A DNA stretch of 64,000 nt, taken from Sphingomonadales bacterium. Lineage in GTDB: Bacteria; Pseudomonadota; Alphaproteobacteria; Sphingomonadales; Sphingomonadaceae. Shown one piece after another: positions 37,702-51,163 of this stretch (position 1 is its first letter; every line of letters begins with the position of its first letter). The translations under genes were made by a program, and so were the position numbers. Where the stretch lies: positions 310,001-374,000 of the forward strand of contig JAIXWO010000022.1 in NCBI GenBank assembly GCA_027491235.1. The letters are read 5' to 3'. A model generated the notes under the pieces. That model was not told the origin of the DNA. It worked only from the letters and a program-made list of their open reading frames with translations, and searched no databases.

Positions 37702-38070
37702 ATGGCACGTATTGCGGGTGTTAACATCCCGACCAACAAGCGCGTTTTGATCGCGCTTCAGTATATCCATGGTATTGGCCAGGCCAAAGCCAAGGAAATC
37801 GTCAAAAAGCTGAATATCGATGAAGCTCGTCGCGTTCAGGATCTGTCGGACACAGAAGTCCTGCACATCCGCGAAACGATCGATGCCGATTACACGGTTG
37901 AAGGCGATCTTCGTCGCGAAACCTCGATGAACATCAAGCGCCTGATGGACCTCGCGTCCTATCGTGGCCTTCGTCATCGTAAGGGTCTTCCGGTTCGTGG
38001 CCAGCGCACGCACACAAATGCGCGCACCCGCAAGGGCAAGGCCAAGCCGATCGCAGGTAAGAAAAAGTAA
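37702..38070 (+). CDS. rpsM: 30S ribosomal protein S13
   Basis: 122 residues starting [26 protein letters not shown], with the H2TH region [16 protein letters not shown]. The basic tail [28 protein letters not shown] reaches the decoding-site tRNA. It has AGGAG about 10 nt before the ATG. It is the first gene of the alpha operon here and is separated from the rest of the large ribosomal protein cluster, which is not in this window. Confidence 0.98.
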   Translation: MARIAGVNIPTNKRVLIALQYIHGIGQAKAKEIVKKLNIDEARRVQDLSDTEVLHIRETIDADYTVEGDLRRETSMNIKRLMDLASYRGLRHRKGLPVRGQRTHTNARTRKGKAKPIAGKKK

Positions 38071-38152
38071 TTCACGGCCGTCCGAGCGACGGTCGAGCAA
38101 TTACTTTTCCTCACCGCTGTTTCAGCATTCGAGATAAAGTCAGGATTTCCTT

Positions 38153-38542
38153 ATGGCACGCGAACCACAGCGCCTTCGTCGGCGGGAACGCAAAAATATC
38201 ACGTCTGGCGTCGCGCACGTCAACGCAAGCTTCAACAACACCATGATCACCATCACCGACGCGCAGGGCAATGCCATTGCGTGGTCGTCAGCTGGGCAGA
38301 TGGGCTTCAAGGGCAGCCGCAAGTCGACGCCTTATGCCGCTCAGGTTGCCGCTGAAGACGCAGGCAAGAAGGCCGCCGAACATGGCGTCCGTACGCTTGA
38401 AGTCGAAGTGAAGGGCCCTGGCTCGGGTCGCGAATCGGCACTGCGCGCGTTGCAGGCTGTTGGCTTCACCATCACGGCCATCCGTGACGTGACGTCGATC
38501 CCGCACAACGGCGTTCGTCCGTCGAAGCGTCGCCGCGTCTAA
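38153..38542 (+). CDS. rpsK: 30S ribosomal protein S11
   Basis: 129 residues with [48 protein letters not shown] and the C-terminal [15 protein letters not shown]. All are canonical for S11 of the platform domain of the small subunit. It lies 82 bp after rpsM and 96 bp before rpoA. Confidence 0.98.
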   Translation: MAREPQRLRRRERKNITSGVAHVNASFNNTMITITDAQGNAIAWSSAGQMGFKGSRKSTPYAAQVAAEDAGKKAAEHGVRTLEVEVKGPGSGRESALRALQAVGFTITAIRDVTSIPHNGVRPSKRRRV

Positions 38543-38638
38543 TTCGGCTTCCACCGGGTCTGCATGACGTGGGCCCGGTAACAAGTTTCAATCGGTGGCT
38601 GGCGGACGCGCTTTCCACCCAACCCCAAGGGGAACACC

Positions 38639-39703
38639 GTGGCAGTTAATCTCAAGAACTGGCAGGAACTTAAAAAGCCCGACACTCTGGAAAAGAAGAC
38701 CAGTGGCGATCCGCTGCGCAAGGCGACCTTTGTCGCTGAACCGCTGGAACGCGGCTTTGGTCTGACTTTGGGCAACGCGCTGCGTCGCGTTCTGCTCTCG
38801 TCACTTCAGGGTGCGGCCGTAACGTCGATCAAGATCGAAAACGTGCTGCACGAATTCTCGAGCCTTGCGGGCGTCCGTGAAGACGTGACGGACATCGTCC
38901 TGAACGTGAAGCAGATCGCGCTGCGCATGCAGGGTGATGGCCCGAAGCGTCTTCAGCTTTCGGCCACTGGCCCAGCTGATGTGAAGGCTGGCGATATTGC
39001 GGTTTCTGGTGACATCGAAGTGATGAACCCGGACCTGATCATTTGCCATCTCGATCAGGGCGCGACGCTCAACATGGAACTGACGGCCGACGTCGGTAAG
39101 GGCTACGTCCCTGCCGCATCGAACCGTCCGGCAGACGCGCCCATCGGCCTTATCCCAGTCGATGCGCTTTACTCGCCGGTCCGTCAGGTCTCGTACAAGG
39201 TGGAAAACACCCGCGTCGGCCAGGAACTGGACTATGACAAGCTGACCCTGACCATCGAAACCGATGGTACGGTTACGCCGGACGATGCCGTTGCTTACGC
39301 CGCGCGCATCCTTCAGGACCAGCTCCAGCTCTTCGTCCACTTCGACGAAGCTCTGGCCCAGTCCTCGCAGCTCATCGGCATGGCCGCACCCTCAAGTGCG
39401 CCGGAATCGTCGAGCGACTCCAACCAGATCAACCGCTTCCTTCTCAAGAAGGTGGACGAGCTGGAATTGTCGGTCCGTTCGGCCAACTGCCTCAAGAACG
39501 ACAACATCATCTACATCGGCGATCTGGTCCAGAAGACCGAAGCCGAAATGCTCCGCACGCCGAACTTCGGCCGCAAGTCCTTGAACGAAATCAAGGAAGT
39601 GCTGTCGTCCATGGGCCTGCGTCTCGGCATGGACATCCCCGGATGGCCGCCCGAGAACATCGAAGACATGGCCAAGAAGCTTGAACAAGAGCTGCTTGGT
39701 TGA
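38639..39703 (+). CDS. rpoA: DNA-directed RNA polymerase subunit alpha
   Basis: 354 residues, the scaffold of core RNA polymerase. The N-terminal domain includes [39 protein letters not shown], the dimer and beta-contact region. An Ala/Ser-rich linker follows near residue 250. The C-terminal domain has [48 protein letters not shown], which binds UP elements and activators. The start is a GTG with AAGGGGAACACC upstream. Confidence 0.98.
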   Translation: MAVNLKNWQELKKPDTLEKKTSGDPLRKATFVAEPLERGFGLTLGNALRRVLLSSLQGAAVTSIKIENVLHEFSSLAGVREDVTDIVLNVKQIALRMQGDGPKRLQLSATGPADVKAGDIAVSGDIEVMNPDLIICHLDQGATLNMELTADVGKGYVPAASNRPADAPIGLIPVDALYSPVRQVSYKVENTRVGQELDYDKLTLTIETDGTVTPDDAVAYAARILQDQLQLFVHFDEALAQSSQLIGMAAPSSAPESSSDSNQINRFLLKKVDELELSVRSANCLKNDNIIYIGDLVQKTEAEMLRTPNFGRKSLNEIKEVLSSMGLRLGMDIPGWPPENIEDMAKKLEQELLG

Positions 39704-39709
39704 TCCTTC

Positions 39710-39729
39710 GCCCGGCGTTCGCGCCGGGC
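39710..39729 (+). promoter_or_regulatory. UUCG-capped hairpin between rpoA and rplQ
   Basis: GCCCGGCG-TTCG-CGCCGGGC is a perfect 8-bp stem with a very stable tetraloop, right after the rpoA stop. No T run follows, so it is more likely an mRNA-stability or attenuation element than a full terminator. Confidence 0.6.
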
Positions 39730-39814
39730 GCATTGGGCAAAGGGCGGTGGCCCGTAACACCGCCTGGCTAGGGGTACCTCACACGGCCCCCTGACGAACG
39801 AAAAGGAAGTTAAA

Positions 39815-40237
39815 ATGAGACATCGTAGTGGCGGCCGTAAGCTTCAGCGCACCTCGGCCCACCGTATTGCCCTGTTCCGCAACATGTCGGCAGCGCTCAT
39901 CAAGCACGAACAGATCACCACGACCCTCGCCAAGGCGAAGGAACTGCGCCCGTACGTTGAAAAGCTGATCACGCTGGCGAAGAAGGGTGGCCTGTCCAAC
40001 CGTCGTCTGGCGCATGCCCGCCTTTTGAACGATGCGCAGCTCGTGAAGCTGTTCGACGTTCTTGCCGAGCGCTACAAGGATCGCAACGGCGGCTATACCC
40101 GCGTCATCAAGGCCGGTATCCGCGCCTCTGACGCTGCTCCTATCGCCATCATCGAATTCGTTGATCGTGACGTGAGCGCCAAGGGTCAGGACTCCGGTCC
40201 GGTCTACACGTCGGAAGACATGGACGAAGCTGCTTAA
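39815..40237 (+). CDS. rplQ: 50S ribosomal protein L17
   Basis: 140 residues starting [34 protein letters not shown], followed by [21 protein letters not shown]. The C-terminal half, [28 protein letters not shown], is typical, with an acidic tail. It is the last gene of the alpha operon and is followed by a strong terminator. Confidence 0.98.
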   Translation: MRHRSGGRKLQRTSAHRIALFRNMSAALIKHEQITTTLAKAKELRPYVEKLITLAKKGGLSNRRLAHARLLNDAQLVKLFDVLAERYKDRNGGYTRVIKAGIRASDAAPIAIIEFVDRDVSAKGQDSGPVYTSEDMDEAA

Positions 40238-40264
40238 TCTTTTTGCCCCAACCGGCGAAACAAG

Positions 40265-40292
40265 AAGCCCCGCAGAAATGCGGGGCTTTTTT
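40265..40292 (+). terminator. Rho-independent terminator of the alpha operon
   Basis: AAGCCCCGCA-GAAA-TGCGGGGCTT is a perfect hairpin followed by a run of six T on the plus strand, 27 bp after the rplQ stop. Confidence 0.92.
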
Positions 40293-40318
40293 GTTGGGTG
40301 TGAGAGGATAGTCCGCCC

Positions 40319-40344
40319 AAAAAAAACGGGGCCCGAAGGCCCCG
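40319..40344 (-). terminator. Rho-independent terminator of rpoD
   Basis: On the minus strand CGGGGCC-TTCG-GGCCCCG is followed by eight T. It ends the convergent rpoD transcript 5 bp after its stop. Confidence 0.92.
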
Positions 40345-40349
40345 CTTGA

Positions 40350-42383
<2,034 letters not shown>

Positions 42384-42403
42384 GTGACCCGGTGTACCCT
42401 TCT

Positions 42404-44266
42404 TCAATCGCCGTTCTCATCCCGTTCAGCGAGCGATGCCAATTTTGCATCCGCTTCACGGCGCGCCTCCAGCAGGCGCATTTGTTCGGCAAACCCTGTT
42501 TCGTCCCAGTTTTCGGCGAGGCGAGTCGTTGCTGCTGCCAGCGCCGCGTCCAGTTCCGGCCGCGCGGCGAGCGCTTCGATCGCCATCCCCAAATCCCTCC
42601 GGGCGAGCTCCGGATTTGCCTGCCGCCGTGTGAAGGAAAAGGCAAGCCCATTCGCATCGACCAACTGTGCCGCAAGACCGCCGAAACCGCCACTTTCGCA
42701 TATGGTGATCAATGCCTGAGAATCAAGCGCGGGATCATCATAGGCGGCCTCGAGAAGAATGTTCCGCAAGCCTTCAAGTTCCCGGTCGGGCAAGGCGAGT
42801 GCCGACAGTGCCTCGGCGCAGGCCAGAATGACCGTCGGATGGTGCAGCAGACCCGCCAGAATGGCGCGCGCATAGATCGCATCGATTCCGCCGCCACTGA
42901 TAGATCGGGTGGCGTTGGTCGGCGGCGCCTCATAGGCTTGGAAGCGCCCGCCACGCTGGCCAGGACGGCGTTGCTCAAAGCGCCGCTGCGCGAAACGGGG
43001 CTGGGCAGGGCGCCGGAAGGCCTCATCAAAGCGCTGCCGGAATTCGAGATCATATTGTTCTCGAACGGAACCATTTTCAATAACTTGTGTATGATTTCTG
43101 AGGCGCTGTCTTAATCCTGCCCGGGCCTCTGGTGTTGTCAGAGGTTCGGCTTCAAGCTCGTGCCGCCACAACCGGTCGACCAGCGCCTCTGGCTTGTCGA
43201 GCAGCGCATCCATTGCCGCGCGACCGCTCGATTTGATGAGATCATCCGGATCTTGACCCTGCGGCAAGGTGACAAAGCTCAACGAACAGGCGGGCGCCAA
43301 GCCGGGCAAGGCACGGCCAATTGCCCGCACAGCGGCCTTCTGTCCGGCTGAATCGCCATCAAAACAGAGGATGGGCGCGTCAGATAGGCGCCACAGCCGT
43401 GCAATCTGGTGTTCGGTCAGCGCGGTACCGAGCGGCGCGACAGCGTCTTCAATGCCGGCCTGTGCCAGCGCGATGACGTCCATATAGCCCTCGACGACGA
43501 TGACCCGGTTGGTCTTGCGGTTGGCGGGCCCCGCCCGGTCGATATTGTACAGCGTTCGCCCTTTATCGAAGAGCGGCGTGTCCGGTGAATTGAGATATTT
43601 GGGCTCGCCAGCCCCCAAGATACGGCCCCCAAAGGCAATGACGCGTCCCCGCGCATCGCGGATGGGGATCATCAGGCGGCCGCGAAACCGGTCGTAACTG
43701 TCTTTGTCATCAACCTTGATGAGGAGGCCTGCCTCAATCAGCATGTCCTCGCCAAAGCGGGCGAGGGCCGTCTTTAGATCGCCCCGGCTATCAGGGGCAT
43801 ATCCCATGCCGAACGTGGAAATCGTCGCGGGCTTGATGCCGCGCTGCTGCAGATACTGCCGCGCTTCGCCGCCCTTAACACCCTGTAATTGCTCAGTGTA
43901 CCAACTGGCGGCGGCTGCCATGACGTCATGAAGCGAATTGGCCCGCTCCGCCTTTTCGGCAGCACGCGGGTCTGGCGCTGGAACCTCCAGGCCGGCCGCT
44001 TCGGCCAGTTCCTTAACCGCGTCCATAAACGGCAGACCGCGCTGGTCGGTCATCCAGCGGATCGCATCGCCATGCGCGCTACAGCCAAAGCAGTGGTAGA
44101 AGCCCTTTTCGTCATTGACGTAAAAGCTGGGCGTCTTCTCATTGTGGAACGGGCAGCAGCCCTTAAACTCTCGTCCCGCCTTGGTGATTTTCACCGTGCG
44201 CCCGATCAACGCAGAGAGCTGCGTCCGCGCGCGTAATTCATCGAGCCAGGCAGGGGAGAGGGTCAC
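42404..44266 (-). CDS. dnaG: DNA primase
   Basis: Makes RNA primers at the replication fork. 620 residues: the CHC2 zinc finger (Cys38, His41, Cys59 and Cys62 in [26 protein letters not shown]), the catalytic core with a TOPRIM domain ([30 protein letters not shown], then [12 protein letters not shown]), and a divergent C-terminal helicase-binding part with an Arg/Gln/Pro-rich linker. The start is a GTG. Its ribosome binding site GGGAGGGG lies 7 nt upstream and belongs to the end repeat of the DUF559 element that begins at 44272. Confidence 0.97.
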   Translation of the reverse strand: MTLSPAWLDELRARTQLSALIGRTVKITKAGREFKGCCPFHNEKTPSFYVNDEKGFYHCFGCSAHGDAIRWMTDQRGLPFMDAVKELAEAAGLEVPAPDPRAAEKAERANSLHDVMAAAASWYTEQLQGVKGGEARQYLQQRGIKPATISTFGMGYAPDSRGDLKTALARFGEDMLIEAGLLIKVDDKDSYDRFRGRLMIPIRDARGRVIAFGGRILGAGEPKYLNSPDTPLFDKGRTLYNIDRAGPANRKTNRVIVVEGYMDVIALAQAGIEDAVAPLGTALTEHQIARLWRLSDAPILCFDGDSAGQKAAVRAIGRALPGLAPACSLSFVTLPQGQDPDDLIKSSGRAAMDALLDKPEALVDRLWRHELEAEPLTTPEARAGLRQRLRNHTQVIENGSVREQYDLEFRQRFDEAFRRPAQPRFAQRRFEQRRPGQRGGRFQAYEAPPTNATRSISGGGIDAIYARAILAGLLHHPTVILACAEALSALALPDRELEGLRNILLEAAYDDPALDSQALITICESGGFGGLAAQLVDANGLAFSFTRRQANPELARRDLGMAIEALAARPELDAALAAATTRLAENWDETGFAEQMRLLEARREADAKLASLAERDENGD

Positions 44267-44269
44267 TAC

Positions 44270-44671
44270 TTAGCCCCTCCCTTCCAAGGGAGGGGTTGGG
44301 GTGGGTGTATACCGGCGCTCAGGCAAGGTCGCTGCAATTTGAACGATACGCGTCAAAACACCATCCATGTTCCGCATGACATCATCATTTGTGAAGCGGA
44401 TCACGAGATATCCCATTTTTTGAAGGTCCTGACTGCGCAGCCTATCCCTATCTTCCTCCACATGCGTGTCCCCGTCAATTTCGACGATGAGGCCAATGCG
44501 AGGACAACAGAAATCGCAGATGTACGTGCCGACTACAGTCTGGCGGCGGAACTTCAGGCCATTTAACTGGCTGTTAGACAGATGGCGCCAGAGCAGCTTC
44601 TCAGGCTCGGTGGGCTCACGCCGCATGGCACTCGCGAAGGCGCCTCTTCTGGCATTTATTCTGAGTGCCAT
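44270..44671 (-). CDS. DUF559 (Vsr-like) endonuclease-domain protein inside a repeat-bounded element
   Basis: 133 residues. The fold is that of very-short-patch-repair-like nucleases. RREPTEPEKLLWRHLSNSQLNGLKFRRQTVVGTYICDFCCPRIGLIVEIDGDTH holds the DUF559 pattern, with the acidic EIDGDTH as likely metal site. RDRLRSQDLQKMGYLVIRFTNDDVMRN is the conserved second half. The last 11 residues ([11 protein letters not shown]) are encoded by the left end repeat, and the stop straddles its edge. The start codon is one base inside the right end repeat. The gene therefore fills the element completely. It lies between yqeY and dnaG on the same strand. Function is unproven; it may help spread or excise the repeats. 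Confidence 0.85.
   Translation of the reverse strand: MALRINARRGAFASAMRREPTEPEKLLWRHLSNSQLNGLKFRRQTVVGTYICDFCCPRIGLIVEIDGDTHVEEDRDRLRSQDLQKMGYLVIRFTNDDVMRNMDGVLTRIVQIAATLPERRYTPTPTPPLEGRG
44272..44307 (+). repeat. Left end repeat of the DUF559 element
   Basis: It begins AGCCCCTCCC, has the palindromic core CCCCTCCCTT-CC-AAGGGAGGGG, and ends TTGGGGTGGGTG. Read on the minus strand it also provides GGGAGGGG ahead of dnaG. Confidence 0.9.
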
Positions 44672-44672
44672 T

Positions 44673-44708
44673 CACCCACCCCAACCCCTCCCTTCGAAGG
44701 GAGGGGCT
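44673..44708 (-). repeat. Right end repeat of the DUF559 element
   Basis: An inverted copy of the left end with one substitution in the centre of the palindromic core (TTCGAAGG instead of TTCCAAGG as read on the minus strand). It lies just upstream of the DUF559 start codon. Confidence 0.9.
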
Positions 44709-44716
44709 TTAAAACC

Positions 44717-45169
44717 TCAGCTCAAAGCTGCCTTCACCAGCGCACTCGCCTTGGACATGTCGAGCGACGACGCATGGCGTTCCTTCAGGACGGCCATGAC
44801 CTTGCCCATATCCTTTACGCTCTCGGCGCCTATTTCCGCCTTGATGGCTTCGATGGCGGCGGTGGTTTCTTCTTCGCTCAACTGCGTGGGCAAGAAATCT
44901 TCGATCACCGTGATCTCAGAGGCTTCGATCTCAGCGAGCTCGGGGCGGCCGCCCTTCACATAGAGATCAATCGATTCGCGGCGCTGCTTGACCATTTTCT
45001 GGAGCACTTCGACAACGAGCGTGTCATCATCAGCCGGTGCCTTGCCCGTGCGGGCTTCGATGTCGCGGTTTTTGATGGCCGCAACAATCAGGCGGATGGT
45101 GGCGGTACGTGGCTTATCTCCGGCCTTCATGGCGGTGATCTGCGCGGCCTGAATGTCGTCGCGAATCAT
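44717..45169 (-). CDS. GatB/YqeY domain protein
   Basis: 150 residues, all alpha-helical: MIRDDIQAAQITAMKAGDKPRTATIRLIVAAIKNRDIEAR. Then come VVEVLQKMVKQRRESIDLYVKGGRPELAEIEASEITVIEDFLPTQLSEEE and the C-terminal KDMGKVMAVLKERHASSLDMSKASALVKAALS. The family resembles the tail domain of GatB, which contacts tRNA in the amidotransferase, but the free-standing protein has no proven role. It has GAGAGAACAAA upstream. It leads the yqeY-dnaG-rpoD run. Confidence 0.93.
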   Translation of the reverse strand: MIRDDIQAAQITAMKAGDKPRTATIRLIVAAIKNRDIEARTGKAPADDDTLVVEVLQKMVKQRRESIDLYVKGGRPELAEIEASEITVIEDFLPTQLSEEETTAAIEAIKAEIGAESVKDMGKVMAVLKERHASSLDMSKASALVKAALS

Positions 45170-45304
45170 TTTGTTCTCTCGAAATGATGAAAGAAGGGGC
45201 TTTAGCTGGGGAAAACCGGTTTTAATAGATTGACGGTTTCGCCCCCCATCTCTAGCTGCGGTGCCTTAGCGACATCACCAGAATTTACGAAGGAGCGCCC
45301 CATC

Positions 45305-46541
45305 ATGGCCGACCCCACCAGCACGCGCGCGCCCAGCGGAGCGACAGGCGTTCTGGTATTGGATTCAGGCGATATCCTGTGGGGCAAGGGCTTTGGGGCC
45401 GCAGGCGCTGCCGCGGGTGAAGTCTGCTTCAACACCGCGATGACCGGCTATCAGGAAGTGATGACCGACCCGAGCTACGCCGGGCAGATCATCAATTTCA
45501 CTTTTCCGCACATCGGCAATGTCGGCACCAATCCAGAAGATATTGAGGCAACCAACCCGCACGCGCTGGGCTGCATCGTCCGGCAGGATGTGACGGACCC
45601 CTCCAATTTCCGCAACACGCAGCATTTCGATGCATGGATGAAGGCGAATGGCCGCATCGGCCTGTCGGGCATCGATACGCGGGAGCTGACCCGCATCATC
45701 CGCATGAAGGGTGCGCCAAACGGGGTCATCGCCCATGCGCCTGATGGTGTGTTTGATATCGCCGCCTTGCTGTCACAGGCGCGCGGTTGGCCGGGGCTGG
45801 AGGGCATGGACCTCGCCAAGGATGTGACGACCCTGCAGAGCTATCAGTGGGACGAAGGGCTTTGGAAGCTGGGTGAGGGGTATCAAAAGCCCCTCCCTTC
45901 CAAGGGAGGGGTTGGGGTGGGTCAGACCACCAACACGACCTCACCCACCCCCAGCCCCTCCCTTGGAAGGGAGGGGGGCAAGCATGTCGTCGCCATCGAT
46001 TATGGCATCAAGCGCAACATCCTGCGCAATCTGGTCGATGCCGGCGCGCAGGTGACGGTCGTGCCTGCGAGCGCCAGCTTCGAAGACATCATGGCGCACG
46101 CGCCTGACGGCCTGTTCCTTTCAAACGGCCCCGGTGATCCGGCAGCAACGGGCACCTATGCCGTGCCCGTCATCAAGCAGTGGCTGGCGACGAAGAAACC
46201 GCTGTTCGGCATCTGCCTTGGTCACCAGATGCTCGGCCTCGCGGTCGGCGCGAAGACCGAAAAAATGCACCAGGGCCACCGCGGCGCCAACCATCCGGTC
46301 AAGCGACTGGACGATGACGCGGTCGAAATCACCAGCATGAACCACGGTTTTGCGGTCGATGCAGACACGCTGCCCGCCAACGCCCGCGCAACGCATGTGT
46401 CGCTGTTCGATGGCTCCAACTGCGGCTTCGAACTGACCGACCAGCCCGCCTTCAGCGTCCAATATCACCCCGAAGCGTCCCCCGGCCCGCAGGACAGCCA
46501 CTATCTGTTCGAAAAGTTCGTGGGGATGATGGGAACCAAAA

Positions 46542-46549
<8 letters not shown>
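45305..46549 (+). CDS. carA: Carbamoyl-phosphate synthase small subunit with in-frame repeat insertion
   Basis: Glutaminase subunit for carbamoyl phosphate, which feeds arginine and pyrimidine synthesis. 414 residues from the ATG with AAGGAGCG upstream. The N-terminal CarA domain has [35 protein letters not shown]. The class I GATase domain has FLSNGPGDP, the nucleophile Cys in [14 protein letters not shown], and late His/Glu in [13 protein letters not shown]. Between them (about residues 195-226) a Gly/Pro/Thr/Ser-rich stretch [15 protein letters not shown] to SLGREGG is encoded by the 92-bp palindromic insertion at 45888. Without it the protein would be near the 382 residues of the E. coli subunit. 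The stop overlaps carB by 8 bp. Confidence 0.95.
45888..45979 (+). mobile_element. Gene-less 92-bp palindromic insertion inside carA
   Basis: The left arm 45888-45922 is identical over 35 bases to the left end of the DUF559 element. The right arm 45942-45979 is its inverted counterpart with small insertions in G/C runs and a few substitutions. Only about 19 bp separate the arms. It is read through in frame without stop codons. It has the layout of a non-autonomous derivative (MITE or BIME). Confidence 0.85.
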
Positions 46550-49877
<3,328 letters not shown>

Positions 49878-49966
49878 ACTCCCCTTCAGATTAAGAAGTG
49901 CGGGTGGCCACCGTAACAGGGGCCGCCGGGGAAAAGTTTTGACGCTGATACGAGAAGGTTAGCCAC

Positions 49967-50443
49967 ATGGCTTCGCATGAAAAAGTCCCGATGCTCGACG
50001 AGGGCTACCGCAAGCTTGGTGATGAGCTGCAGCGCCTGAAATTGGAGCGTCCCCTCATCGTGGACGCGATTGAAGAAGCGCGTGCGCACGGCGATCTCTC
50101 TGAAAACGCGGAATATCACGCGGCGAAGGAGCGGCAGGGACAGGTTGAGGCGACCATTGCCCATATTGAAGACCAGCTGGCCCGCGCCCAGATCATCGAC
50201 CCCAAGACCCTGTCCGGCAACCGCGTGATGTTCGGCGCAACAGTCACCTTGATGGACGAGGATGACAAGGAAGTTCGCTACCAGATCGTGGGTCAAGTCG
50301 AAGCCGACGCGAAGGCGGGCCGGATTTCGTATAACTCCCCCCTCGGCAAGGCGCTCATCGGGCGCACCGTTGAGGATGAAGTGGAAGTGACGGTCCCGTC
50401 TGGCGACAAATATTATCAGGTCGCGAAGGTCGAGTTCATCTAA
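49967..50443 (+). CDS. greA: Transcription elongation factor GreA
   Basis: 158 residues; it rescues backtracked RNA polymerase by stimulating transcript cleavage. The N-terminal coiled coil has [57 protein letters not shown], with the acidic tip (D/E around [10 protein letters not shown]). The FKBP-like C-terminal domain has [22 protein letters not shown] and [34 protein letters not shown] precedes the start. It sits 89 bp after carB, the common carAB-greA order. Confidence 0.97.
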   Translation: MASHEKVPMLDEGYRKLGDELQRLKLERPLIVDAIEEARAHGDLSENAEYHAAKERQGQVEATIAHIEDQLARAQIIDPKTLSGNRVMFGATVTLMDEDDKEVRYQIVGQVEADAKAGRISYNSPLGKALIGRTVEDEVEVTVPSGDKYYQVAKVEFI

Positions 50444-50444
50444 C

Positions 50445-51065
50445 ATGCAGGACGGCCCCGCCGGTCCCGCACTTCGCATCATCACCGGGCTGACCATCGT
50501 TGCCTGGGGCTTGCAGATGCTGTTTTGGCCGTTGGAATATGCGGCCCTTGTGGCGGGCTTTGTGCCTGCGCGCTTCGTGATGGATGTCCCGGCGCTCGAC
50601 ATCATTCCGCGCTTTCTCACACCCTTGTCCGCAACATTGGTCCATGGCGGATTCCTGCACCTTTTGATGAACCTTTTGACCTTCTGGTATTGCGGCAAGC
50701 TGGTTGAACACGTCCTTGGCAGTGGCCGCCTCGTCACGCTTTATGTCGTCGGCGCCTATGGGTCCGCAGGTCTCCAATATCTTGTGGGATCAGACCAGCC
50801 GATGATCGGTGCAAGTGGCGCGATCTCGGCTGTCGTCGGCGCTTATGCGATGCTGTTCAGCACCTCTGAGGCAAAGAGCTGGGGCCCGTTCTCGGCAGAA
50901 TCCATGCGCGCCCTATGGCTGCTTGCCGGCTGGGTTGGTGTGCAGTGGCTGATCGGCATCGCCAGTGCGGGGTCCGGCTACAGCGTTGCTATCGCTGCCC
51001 ACATTGGCGGCTTTATCGCTGGATTGTTGCTGGCCAAACCGCTGCTTTACCGAGCCTCTTCCTAA
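50445..51065 (+). CDS. Rhomboid-family intramembrane serine protease
   Basis: 206 residues, six predicted membrane helices. The catalytic Ser is in GASGAISAVVGAYAML (GxSx motif), and the His is in AIAAHIGGFIAGLLLAKPL of a later helix. LVHGGFLHLLMNLLTFWYCGKLVEHVLGSGRLVTLYVVGAYGSAG matches the helix 2-3 rhomboid pattern, including the HxxxN motif in LHLLMN. It starts right after greA with a one-base gap. The substrate is unknown. Confidence 0.92.
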   Translation: MQDGPAGPALRIITGLTIVAWGLQMLFWPLEYAALVAGFVPARFVMDVPALDIIPRFLTPLSATLVHGGFLHLLMNLLTFWYCGKLVEHVLGSGRLVTLYVVGAYGSAGLQYLVGSDQPMIGASGAISAVVGAYAMLFSTSEAKSWGPFSAESMRALWLLAGWVGVQWLIGIASAGSGYSVAIAAHIGGFIAGLLLAKPLLYRASS

Positions 51066-51075
51066 ACCGTTTGCC

Positions 51076-51144
51076 CTGAGCCTGTCGAAGGGCCGCTCTT
51101 TTGCTGTAGCCGAAAATGGAAGGACAGGGCTTCGACAAGCTCAG
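51076..51144. repeat. Inverted repeat between the rhomboid and mfd genes
   Basis: CTGAGCCTGTCGAAG (51076-51090) and CTTCGACAAGCTCAG (51130-51144) pair at 14 of 15 positions. It is the widespread GAGC-TGTCGAAG palindromic repeat of many proteobacteria, and could also act as a transcript-end hairpin between the two convergent genes. Confidence 0.75.
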
Positions 51145-51163
51145 CTCCAACGGCTTGCAATGG

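Larger units (their letters stand above)
44272..44708 (-). mobile_element. 437-bp DUF559 element with 36-bp terminal inverted repeats
   Basis: Ends at 44272-44307 and 44673-44708 are inverted copies that differ at one of 36 positions. Between them is only the DUF559 gene. Outside are 8 bp to the yqeY stop and 5 bp to the dnaG start, so the element occupies essentially the whole intergenic space. Target duplication cannot be determined from this copy alone. Confidence 0.75.

Noticed and set aside
37494..37739. A small minus-strand frame upstream of rpsM
   Set aside because: It covers the alpha-operon promoter and leader and the start of rpsM; no family resemblance.
44272..45979. The repeats near dnaG and in carA considered as a CRISPR array
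   Set aside because: There are only four copies in inverted pairs with unequal spacing, and no cas genes.
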